Of a stretch of 35,588 nt of DNA, positions 24,516 through 33,699 are shown in pieces (position 1 is the first letter of the stretch; each line of letters starts with the position of its first letter). Source of the stretch: Mycobacterium sp. shizuoka-1. GTDB lineage: Bacteria; Actinomycetota; Actinomycetes; Mycobacteriales; Mycobacteriaceae. The stretch covers positions 12,853-48,440 of the forward strand of contig NZ_BEWG01000112.1 in assembly GCF_002723835.1 (NCBI RefSeq), in the 5' to 3' direction. The notes below the pieces were generated by a model. It worked only from the letters and a program-made list of their open reading frames with translations. It did not search any database and was not told the origin of the DNA. The position numbers were made by a program, and so were the translations under genes.

Positions 24516-26030
24516 ATGCCTCTGAGGATCGGCGACACGTTCGCCGGATACCGGGTGCTGCGACTCCTCGGCTCCGGGGGGATGGGCGAAGTTTATTTGG
24601 TCCAGCACCCCCGCTTGCCCCGGCAGGAGGCGCTGAAGGTACTCCGACCAGACATCTCAAGCGACGCCTCCTTCCGGGACCGGTTTATCCGGGAAGCTGA
24701 CCTCGCCGCAGGCCTACGCCACCCCCACATAGTTGGCGTCCACGACCGAGGCGAGCATGAGGGGCAGCTCTGGCTCTCGATGGACTACATCGACGGCACT
24801 GACCTCGGACAGCTCGTGGAGCAGCGGTATCCGGCTGGCATGCCCGTCGAACTCGTCGTGCCCATCGTCAGTGCGGTGGCCAGCGCCCTGGACCACGCCA
24901 ACAAAAAGGGCCTGCTCCACCGGGACGTCAAACCCGCCAACATCATGGTTGCCGACCTCGACACCGACGACCCGAGTATCTACCTCACTGACTTCGGCAT
25001 CGCCCGCCCGCTTGACGACACCAACGGGCTCACCACCACCAACATGACGGTTGGGACCGTTGCCTATTCAGCGCCCGAGCAGCTCATGGGCGAGCCGATG
25101 GACGGGCGAGCTGACGAATACGCCCTCGCCGCAACGACGTACAACCTGCTTACCGGCGCACAACTGTTTCCGCACTCCAACCCCGCCGTCGTCATCAGCA
25201 GACACCTCAACACGACACCGCCCAACTTGCGTGACTGCCGCCCGGACTGCGCACGCTTAGACGAAACACTCCAGAAAGCACTCGCCAAGAACCCGGCTGA
25301 CCGTTTTGCGTCCTGTTCCGCGTTCACGCAGGCCCTGACCGCTGTGTCGCCCCCACAGGCAGGTGCGTCCGCCAACGCAACCACCCAAGCTGCAGGCCAA
25401 CCACGAACACCCGTCCCCGGCATCAGTGGGAGGCCAACCAGAAGACCAACCACTCGATACCGGCTTGCCGTGGGTGTAGTGGTTGCGATCATCGTCGTGA
25501 TCGGGGTTATCGGGGTGTTGTGGCGGCCATGGCAGCATTCGCCATCGAACGACGCTGTCGTCACATCGAGCAGTGCACTGACCACACCCACTACGACAGG
25601 CGCACCTCCCTCAGGCTCTGCTGGGTCGGGACCTCCCGCGACGAGTACGAAAGCGGTTCCGACAGTTACGGTCACCGCAACACCGACGACGACTGCCGAA
25701 GCACCGTTTTCCGCAAGCGAACGAGCGTTTCTCAGCTCCGTCGCTTCGATTAGCCCGGCCAACGGCTATGCCAGCGGTCCCGCGTTCCTCAATGCCATCG
25801 ACGGTGGCGCTGCAAGTAAGCAGCAGGAGGACCGCGCCTTGGTACAGCGTGGATACCAGTTGTGTGCTGCATTGGACGATGGTCTGGACTCCGCCGCTGC
25901 TCGCCAGCGAGTGCTAGAGCCTCTGAACGATCACTCGATCGACTTGTTCGACTACTACGGTGCACTCTTTATCGGATCTGCCACCTACCGACTGTGCCCT
26001 GAACATAGCGACAAAACAGGCCCGATCTAG
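24516..26030 (+). CDS. Membrane Ser/Thr protein kinase with extracellular DUF732-like domain
   Basis: A 504-residue Pkn-type kinase. The kinase domain (residues 10-270) is complete: glycine loop LGSGGMGEVY, Lys41 in EALKVL, catalytic Asp137 in HRDVKPAN, Asp159 in TDFGIARPL, then GTVAYSAPEQL and the DEYALAATTYNLLTG helix. A Pro/Ala linker leads to one TM segment at about 316-337 (VGVVVAIIVVIGVIGVLW), a Thr/Ser/Pro-rich extracellular stalk and a C-terminal domain (about 400-500) with SASERAFLSSVASIS, GYQLCAALDDGL and SATYRLCPEH, a DUF732-like pattern. PknA/B have PASTA and PknD a beta-propeller here, so the sensor differs. Its position in an island, next to a secreted DUF732 protein, is notable. 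Confidence 0.88.
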   Translation: MPLRIGDTFAGYRVLRLLGSGGMGEVYLVQHPRLPRQEALKVLRPDISSDASFRDRFIREADLAAGLRHPHIVGVHDRGEHEGQLWLSMDYIDGTDLGQLVEQRYPAGMPVELVVPIVSAVASALDHANKKGLLHRDVKPANIMVADLDTDDPSIYLTDFGIARPLDDTNGLTTTNMTVGTVAYSAPEQLMGEPMDGRADEYALAATTYNLLTGAQLFPHSNPAVVISRHLNTTPPNLRDCRPDCARLDETLQKALAKNPADRFASCSAFTQALTAVSPPQAGASANATTQAAGQPRTPVPGISGRPTRRPTTRYRLAVGVVVAIIVVIGVIGVLWRPWQHSPSNDAVVTSSSALTTPTTTGAPPSGSAGSGPPATSTKAVPTVTVTATPTTTAEAPFSASERAFLSSVASISPANGYASGPAFLNAIDGGAASKQQEDRALVQRGYQLCAALDDGLDSAAARQRVLEPLNDHSIDLFDYYGALFIGSATYRLCPEHSDKTGPI

Positions 26031-26079
26031 CGCATAACACGACGGACGGCGTCCCGCGAGACTCTGTGAACCTGGGCGA

Positions 26080-26976
26080 TCAGTCCGGCAGCTTGTCTGC
26101 CGCGATACCGACCCATACGTGCTTCTCGGCAGTCCGATTCCCAGTCTGATCCGCCTGGTGTTCCGTGATCACTGACACGGCGACTGGTTGGCCAACCATA
26201 ACCACACCGCCAACGAGCACATCGGATGGCACATCGACAATTTTTGCCTTCGCCCGCTGTTTCTGCACCCGCATTTCGATGGCGTTGCCTTCGAGATCCA
26301 CGCTCACCACGCGCCCCGACAATACCTGCGGGGAGGATACCGCCGATCTTTCGAAAAGCGCCTTAGCGCGGATGCGACCCCTCCTGGAAAGGGTGGAGTT
26401 CAACCGGCTGCCGGTGCTCCCTGCTGCAATGACCTGAAGGTCGAGGTTCTGGTCGTTCAGCTCGGACGTGAGTAGTCGTAGTTGTTGGAGGAAGTCGGGT
26501 CGTTCTTCTGCAAACGCGCTATCGTCAGCCTCGTTTTCAAGCGCGTCGTGCACTTTGAGAACGTGTGCGACCGCCGACTCAAACTCGTCTACTACGGCAA
26601 CGTCGAGGTGATCCGGGTTTGTGGCAACAAAGCGGGGAACCATGTGCATGATCGCGCTTCCCTCGCTTACACCTTGCCAATCAATGTCTGCGATACGCGC
26701 TGCCGCTGCTGAACCGAGCGCCTCCCGCACCTCACTTTGGAAGCGGTCTGCGATCAACAAGGCATTGGACGGCAGTCGTCCACCTTCCGTCGATGGACCA
26801 ATGAGCCGGAGATCCAAGTGGATTGGAAATCTGGCACTCGGGGTGACGTCTTGAATCGCCCCAACGAGTGATTGGCGCGCAGCTTGAACGAGGTCCGAAT
26901 CATCGTCGTCGTTGTTCACTACCCAATCCGGTACGTGACGACGTCGGAGGCGTGGGTACCTGTCGGCCAGGCTCAT
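26080..26976 (-). CDS. Hypothetical protein, partner of the nucleotidyltransferase gene
   Basis: A 298-residue cytoplasmic protein of unknown family. The N-terminal part has a beta-rich block (FPIHLDLRLIGPSTEGGRLP, then the GSAIMHMVPRFV strand) with helices between (LIADRFQSEVREALGSAA). A central helical region (about 125-185) follows. A short motif AAGSTGSRLNSTLS precedes a C-terminal beta-rich domain (about 215-290: SGRVVSVDLEGNAIEMRVQ, AKIVDVPSDVLVGGVVMVGQ) that reads like a small barrel. No signal peptide, membrane segment or cysteines. The ATG at 26976 overlaps the stop of the upstream nucleotidyltransferase gene (ATGA), so the two are a coupled operon and probably act together, one perhaps countering or targeting the other. 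Confidence 0.65.
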   Translation of the reverse strand: MSLADRYPRLRRRHVPDWVVNNDDDDSDLVQAARQSLVGAIQDVTPSARFPIHLDLRLIGPSTEGGRLPSNALLIADRFQSEVREALGSAAAARIADIDWQGVSEGSAIMHMVPRFVATNPDHLDVAVVDEFESAVAHVLKVHDALENEADDSAFAEERPDFLQQLRLLTSELNDQNLDLQVIAAGSTGSRLNSTLSRRGRIRAKALFERSAVSSPQVLSGRVVSVDLEGNAIEMRVQKQRAKAKIVDVPSDVLVGGVVMVGQPVAVSVITEHQADQTGNRTAEKHVWVGIAADKLPD

Positions 26977-27560
26977 AACGTCACCTCCAGATACCCTCGG
27001 GCTGGTTCAGCGTCTTCGACAAGCATCGCTTGCTTCACCGACAGGTCGGTCGTGCGTTGCCAGAAGTCGTCCATCATGCCGCGAGTGGCTACGTACTCGT
27101 ATTCGTCAGCCTCCAGATTCCGCAGCTTGAGGGTGGTGAATGGCTTCCATAGTACGACGAACGGTTCCACTCGGTAGGTCGACTTGATCCGGTCCCGGTG
27201 TTGGTACAGCGCCTTGAGCTGACCCGCACCTCGGCGGCCACGCAGCGAGCTAAGCGCGTCACTATCGAGGAACGGCGAGATATCGACGTCGCCAACCTCA
27301 ACAGCGCCGCTGGTAAAGCTCCCACCAACCCATAGCCGTTTTAACACCTTGACTCTTAGAGCAGTCTCGATGGCTTCCCAGTCGGCGAGATAGTCCACAA
27401 GGCCGTCGAACACGGCGCGACGGCTGGTAGATGCAGCGAACTCTGCCGCATCGACGAACCGCGACTCCATTTCCTCCAGTGTGCATAGGTACGTGCCAAC
27501 CGGCAGGTGGCCGTCAACAAGATCAGGAATCAAGGCGACCAACAACCCCCATTTCCACAC
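26973..27560 (-). CDS. Nucleotidyltransferase-like protein (DUF6932-like)
   Basis: A 195-residue protein with a minimal nucleotidyltransferase motif: Gly79-Gly80-Ser81 in LWVGGSFTSG, then Asp91-Val-Asp93 in GDVDISPF, i.e. GS-x9-DxD. The N-terminus (IPDLVDGHLPVGTYLCTLEE followed by MESRFV and RRAVFDGLVDYL) resembles DUF6932-type proteins from memory. This fold includes MNT/AbiEii-type enzymes that modify tRNA or proteins as toxins or antitoxins, as well as kanamycin nucleotidyltransferases; the actual substrate is unknown. The start is uncertain: GTG at 27560 is used, but a TTG at 27533 giving MIPDLVDG fits the family better. It is first in a two-gene operon in an island with a restriction system. 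Confidence 0.7.
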   Translation of the reverse strand: MWKWGLLVALIPDLVDGHLPVGTYLCTLEEMESRFVDAAEFAASTSRRAVFDGLVDYLADWEAIETALRVKVLKRLWVGGSFTSGAVEVGDVDISPFLDSDALSSLRGRRGAGQLKALYQHRDRIKSTYRVEPFVVLWKPFTTLKLRNLEADEYEYVATRGMMDDFWQRTTDLSVKQAMLVEDAEPARGYLEVTL

Positions 27561-27725
27561 CCGTTTGAGAATCGTAGACGGCGGACTTCGACGTTAATGG
27601 CTTCTAACTCGATTCAATCGCTTCGCTTTGTGCGCTGCCCGCCGAGGTGACCCTTTCGATGTTCAACGACGGCGCTGTCTATCTAGGCTCTAGTCAAATG
27701 AGGCGGCCTGCAGGCGACGCTCTAG

Positions 27726-27759
27726 TGTCCATCTAGGGTTGTTGTCTGATTAATGGACA
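27726..27759. promoter_or_regulatory. Possible res/recombinase binding site
   Basis: TGTCCAT (27726-27732) and ATGGACA (27753-27759) form perfect 7-bp terminal inverted repeats of a 34-bp segment. Inside lies a related TGTC-N9-GACA repeat (27743-27759), and AGACATCAGA follows near 27778. The size and layout resemble serine-recombinase subsites, 46-79 bp before the recombinase start. Confidence 0.4.
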
Positions 27760-27804
27760 TGTGCCATGATGGGTCTTAGACATCAGATCAACACTGGGGG
27801 GTAG

Positions 27805-28590
27805 ATGGGCACGGGTCAGATCGTCGGCTATCGGCGGGTCAGCACCATGGACCAGAACACCGACCGCCAGCTCGACGGCTTCGATCTCGACGAGGTGTTC
27901 ACCGATCACGCCAGCGGCAAGGACACCAACCGGCCCGAGTTGCAGGCGATGATGAAGCACGTCCGCAAGGGCGACGAAGTTGTCGTGCACAGCATGGATC
28001 GGCTGGCCCGCTCGCTGGTCGATCTCCGTCGCACCGTCGATGAACTCACCGGCAAGGGGGTGCGGGTCCGGTTCGTGAAGGAGGGCCTGACTTTCGGTGA
28101 CACCAGTGACCCCTGCGCTGTGCTCATGCTCAGTGTGATGGGGGCGGTGGCCGAGTTCGAGCGCAGCCTGCTGCTCGAACGCCAGCGTGAGGGCATCGCC
28201 ATCGCCAAGACCAAGGGTGTCTACAAGGGGCGCAAGCCTGCCCTTTCTGATGAGCAGATCGCCGAGGTGAAGTCGCGCCTTGCTGCCGGGGAGTCTGCAA
28301 CCGCGCTAGCCAACAAATATGGGGTCAGCCGGGCGACCATCTATAACACCAACCCGTGGACTGAAGAGCACGTGATCGCTGTCGATGACCTATACCGTCG
28401 GCACGGTTGCGTGCTCGGTTCGGCACACCCCGAGATCATCGCCTTGGCCGACAGGCTGCAGCGAGTGCCGTCGTCGGTGGCGCTGCGGATGCGCGATCTG
28501 GCCGCCGCGCACGACGAGCCGGGCGTGTACCCCAGCAGCAAGGGGTCTGTCGCGTTTACCAAGCTGGACCGAAAGGTGGCTGACCGATGA
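27805..28590 (+). CDS. Serine recombinase (resolvase/invertase family) with C-terminal extension
   Basis: A 261-residue serine recombinase. The catalytic domain (1-140) has nucleophile Ser13 in YRRVSTMDQNTDRQLD, VVHSMDRLARSLVDLR and AVAEFERSLLLERQREGI. An HTH_7 domain (about 150-185, KSRLAAGESATALANKYGVS) follows and ends RATIYN. Ordinary resolvases stop here. This one continues for about 70 residues (NPWTEEHVIAVDDLYRRHG, HPEIIALADRL, PSSVALRMRDLAA), which resembles the helical segment preceding HNH nuclease domains in McrA-like endonucleases. That similarity is from memory. The ATG at 27805 has GGGGGGT upstream. Its stop overlaps the next gene as ATGA. Confidence 0.88.
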   Translation: MGTGQIVGYRRVSTMDQNTDRQLDGFDLDEVFTDHASGKDTNRPELQAMMKHVRKGDEVVVHSMDRLARSLVDLRRTVDELTGKGVRVRFVKEGLTFGDTSDPCAVLMLSVMGAVAEFERSLLLERQREGIAIAKTKGVYKGRKPALSDEQIAEVKSRLAAGESATALANKYGVSRATIYNTNPWTEEHVIAVDDLYRRHGCVLGSAHPEIIALADRLQRVPSSVALRMRDLAAAHDEPGVYPSSKGSVAFTKLDRKVADR

Positions 28591-28991
28591 TCACTGCAGG
28601 CGGGACTGAACGGCAGTCGAGCTGGGTACGGCGCTGTTCGGAGCACGAGGTCGACTTCGCGAGTAGCGGCGAGTGCCCTGAATGTTCCCGGCTGCTGTTA
28701 GATCGACAGTCCGAAGGCGTGACTGTGTTCGATGGCGGCGACGATGAGGGCTATCGGGCCTGGGTCAGCAAACACCGAGGTGGCTATGTCCTCAATATGG
28801 AGAAGTCCTACAACCCAAATTACGTGATACTGCATCAGGCCACGTGTCACACGATTAACGGCGAACCCGCACGGGGCGACGTGTTCGTCGGCGACTACGT
28901 GAAAGCGTGTGCAAGGCGGCGCAGCGAGCTTGAGGACTGGACGATCAAGAATGTGGGAACGTCGCCTTCACGGTGTGAAGTCTGTTTTTGA
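28587..28991 (+). CDS. Zinc-ribbon protein coupled to the serine recombinase
   Basis: A 134-residue protein whose N-terminus has a zinc-binding pattern (RRCSEHEVDF followed by CPEC) and whose C-terminus ends in CEVCF. Between them is a domain of about 80 residues: GYRAWVSKHRGGYVLNMEKS, NYVILHQATCHTI, then DYVKACARRRSELEDW. The block recalls domains attached to HNH nucleases or recombinases in actinobacteria, but I cannot name it. It is tightly coupled (ATGA overlap) to the recombinase and so probably acts with it, for example in DNA recognition. No nuclease motif is visible. Confidence 0.65.
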   Translation: MITAGGTERQSSWVRRCSEHEVDFASSGECPECSRLLLDRQSEGVTVFDGGDDEGYRAWVSKHRGGYVLNMEKSYNPNYVILHQATCHTINGEPARGDVFVGDYVKACARRRSELEDWTIKNVGTSPSRCEVCF

Positions 28992-29019
28992 CTTGCCGAC
29001 GCCCCCGCCCCGCCCGCTC

Positions 29020-29313
29020 TGCGATCAACCAAAACGCACACCGAAGGAGTGACGGGCAAGGCCATGCTCACCACCACGGCGGTCTTCGCTCAACTCGAAC
29101 GAGACAAGATGATCGAGCGGACCCGCGTCGGGCTCGCAGCGGCTGCCGCCAACGAACGTAGAGGCGGACGACCCGGCAAGAACGACGACGCCAAGCACAT
29201 CGCTACCGCCAGGCGGATGAAGGCTGACGGTCACACTTGCCAAGAGCATCGCGAAGTACTTAGGCGTCAGCCGAGCGACCCTTTACCGCTACCTGAGCGG
29301 CGTTAGCTCATGA
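29020..29313 (+). pseudogene. Truncated, frameshifted serine resolvase remnant
   Basis: The end of a second resolvase. One frame reads TGKAMLTTTAVFAQLERDKM followed by IERTRVGLAAAAANERRGGR, the typical catalytic-domain helix E region. After MKADGHT the homology continues in another frame as LAKSIAKYLGVSRATLYRYL, the HTH, up to the stop at 29311-29313. So there is one frameshift near 29229, and the entire N-terminal catalytic part with Ser nucleophile is missing. It is a decayed copy from an earlier mobile element, not the same sequence as the intact recombinase upstream. The left boundary is approximate. Confidence 0.75.
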
Positions 29314-29481
29314 TTCTCCGCCGCTGATGTGCTTTTTTGCTTTGGCGACTGCCTCATCCACACCGTCTATATCCCACGACCCGACTATCCACTGGTCGTC
29401 ATCGGCGGTATACAAAACCCATCCGTCAGGGCGGCTTAAGCCAGTTGATGAGCGCCAGTATCGGCTCGCCTTTCGTGTCAT
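29308..29481 (-). CDS. Possible small protein (57 aa) overlapping the nuclease gene end
   Basis: A 58-codon frame that starts inside the 3' end of the neighbouring nuclease-like gene and ends where the resolvase remnant ends. The C-terminal 40 residues look like a true protein (DGWVLYTADDDQWIVGSWD, then DGVDEAVAKAKKHISGGES). The first 18 residues may only be overlap translation; a frameshift joining it to the nuclease gene is an alternative. Function unknown. Confidence 0.4.
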   Translation of the reverse strand: MTRKASRYWRSSTGLSRPDGWVLYTADDDQWIVGSWDIDGVDEAVAKAKKHISGGES

Positions 29482-30358
29482 CGAATGTCAGAGCGGCGTG
29501 CTCTGGGTTGAAGTCGACGTGAACGGTGGGGTCTTGCGACACTGTGACCTCGCTTAGTCTCTGGTGAGTATCACTGGAAGGTATCGATGCGCGTTTATCC
29601 GAGTCTTCGTGGTGCCTTCCGTCAGGCTGATAGGTCGAACTTTCAGCGACAATGCCAGTTCGGGAAGTTGCCCGTCGCGTTACCAGGGCGCGTAGAAGTG
29701 AAACGTCGATTGGCGCACCCTCGCTCAGTGCATCGCCGAGCCTGATGCCGCCAACGTTGTCCCACACCGACAATCTGGCAAGACGCCATGTCTGAGAGTC
29801 CGAGGCGGCGATGTCCTTGATCGCGTCGTACAGGGCGCGCTGCTTCCATCGAGGTGCGCCAGCCTCTTGCAAAGCACCGGTTTCGCCTGCGGGCCCGAAC
29901 ATTGCTTCGCAGGAAGGGCTTGTCCATCGTTTGCCCCACCGACCGACCTGTAAGCAGTGCGCTTCGTACCGCGTGCAGAAATCAAGGTAGGCGTCGCGCC
30001 AAGGCAGCTTCGTGGACACGGCGGGCTGAAGGGTCGTGATCCGGTAGCGGTTGAAGTGCAGTTCCTCGTCTAGCTCGATGACCAGCCCCCCGTCGAATGA
30101 CAAGTCCCATGCTCCGGGACGGAGGGCCTGCATCGGCTGTAGTCCGCCAAGCACGTCATATACCGCGATCACCGCAGACTGCGCTTCGGTGGAGAGTTCA
30201 TCCAACCGAGGCGACGGAGGTGCGATGGCGGCAGGTTGCAGTCCTGCGCGGAACAAGAGTTGCTGGAGCGCCGCAGCGCGGGCACCGGTGCGGACCATCT
30301 TCAACAGTCTGCCCGCCGCGCCCGGACTGTCGACAACGCCCGCAATGCCAGCCTCCAC
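29426..30358 (-). CDS. Predicted PD-(D/E)XK (DUF559/Vsr-like) nuclease or DUF7255-like protein
   Basis: A protein of about 310 residues transcribed away from hsdM. The core WDLSFDGGLVIELDEELHFN matches the pattern of Vsr/DUF559-type nucleases (D...hhhELDE..H), with Asp and the E-L-D-E motif as likely metal ligands. Conserved-looking WGKRWTSPSCEAMFG and GAPRWKQRALYDAIKDIA follow. From memory this resembles the actinobacterial DUF7255 family; function unproven. The start is set at the GTG at 30358; TTG at 30439 and ATG at 30421 lie inside or against the hsdM start and are less likely. Downstream residues 240-290 are low-complexity. The location beside a type I restriction operon suggests a defence role. 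Confidence 0.6.
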   Translation of the reverse strand: MEAGIAGVVDSPGAAGRLLKMVRTGARAAALQQLLFRAGLQPAAIAPPSPRLDELSTEAQSAVIAVYDVLGGLQPMQALRPGAWDLSFDGGLVIELDEELHFNRYRITTLQPAVSTKLPWRDAYLDFCTRYEAHCLQVGRWGKRWTSPSCEAMFGPAGETGALQEAGAPRWKQRALYDAIKDIAASDSQTWRLARLSVWDNVGGIRLGDALSEGAPIDVSLLRALVTRRATSRTGIVAESSTYQPDGRHHEDSDKRASIPSSDTHQRLSEVTVSQDPTVHVDFNPEHAALTFDDTKGEPILALINWLKPP

Positions 30359-30419
30359 CCAGTGCGGCGCGGTAGTTTCGCCGTGTCTCGAAATCGGACT
30401 TGGGGAGTGAATCGAGAAC

Positions 30420-32392
<1,973 letters not shown>

Positions 32393-32396
<4 letters not shown>

Positions 32397-33697
32397 AACA
32401 CGCATCGGTGCTGCCGGATGAATGGACGACACTGCGCCTAAAGCACCTTCTAGCAGAACCGCTCAAGTATGGGGCGAATGAAGCCGCATTGAGCGACGAG
32501 CCCGATGATCCTCGATTTGTGCGGATTACCGACATCGCTGACGACGGCACACTGAAGCCCGACACCTTCCGTTCGCTACCACCGGAAGTTGCGCAGCCGT
32601 ACCTCCTGAAGGACGGCGATCTTCTATTCGCCCGAAGCGGCGCGACGGTCGGCAAGAGCATTATGTACTCCGAGGCATGGGGGCCTTGTTGCTTCGCTGG
32701 CTATCTAATTCGCGCTCGACCCGATGCAGCTAAGGCCCTGCCGGAATACATTCGGTACTTCTGCGAGTCGCGGCTGTACTGGCAGTACATCACGTCAGAA
32801 CAGATCCAAGCGACGATCCAGAATGTCAGCGCGGAGCGATACGGGAATCTGCCCTTGCCCATACCGAGCGTCGTCTGGCAGCGCAAGATCGTGGAGTTTT
32901 TGGACCGTCAGACTGCGAAGATCGATGCGCTGATCGTCAAGCAGGAACACCTCATCGCCACCCTGCGCGAAGACCGAACTGCCACGATCACCCACGCCGT
33001 CACCAAGGGAATCGATGCCGATGTCGAAATGGAGGAGTCCGGGGTCGAATGGCTTGGTGAGATTCCGCGCCATTGGACGCATTCGTTCGTGAAGTACGCA
33101 GCCACATTGTTGTCGGGCTATCCATTCAAGAGCGAAGGTTTCACTCACGACTCAGACGACCTGCGACTGCTGCGCGGGGCGAACGTCGGGGTGAACGAGA
33201 TCGACTGGACGGATGTCGTGCGTTGGCCGAGCGACGAGGCAACGGCCCTGGCGGCCTACGAACTGCAAAAGGGCGACATCGTGATGGGCCTCGACAGGCC
33301 GTTCATTAGCACCGGCATCCGAGTCTCGCGTATCGGCCCCGAGGACTTGCCTTCCCTACTCCTGCAGCGGGTGGCCAGGCTGAGAGCGGTGGCGAACTTC
33401 GAACAGGACTATTTGTTCCACCTACTCACAGGACCGGGCATCCTTCACCACCTAACGCCGATGTTCACGGGCGTGAGTGTGCCGCACGTCAGTCCCGACC
33501 AGGTCGGTTCATTTCCCATCCCGCAACCACCGCTCGCTGAACAGCGGCGGATCGTGTCCTACCTTACAGACCGGTGCGGCCAGATAGACAGGCTCATCAA
33601 TAAGGCTTCCGCATCCATCGATGTTCTACGCGAGTATCGCTCGGCACTGATCACTGATGCGGTGACAGGCAAGATCGATGTTCGGGGGGTGGCGTAG
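32393..33697 (+). CDS. hsdS: Type I restriction-modification specificity subunit HsdS
   Basis: A 434-residue specificity subunit, which defines the bipartite DNA target. It has two target-recognition domains (about 1-165 and 215-375), each followed by a conserved helical spacer: QRKIVEFLDRQTAKIDALIV and AEQRRIVSYLTDRCGQIDRL. The linking ESGVEWLGEIPRHW motif marks the start of the second half. Both halves are complete and different, so a two-part asymmetric recognition sequence is expected; its bases cannot be predicted by eye. The ATG at 32393 overlaps the hsdM stop (ATGA). Confidence 0.95.
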
Positions 33698-33699
33698 CG

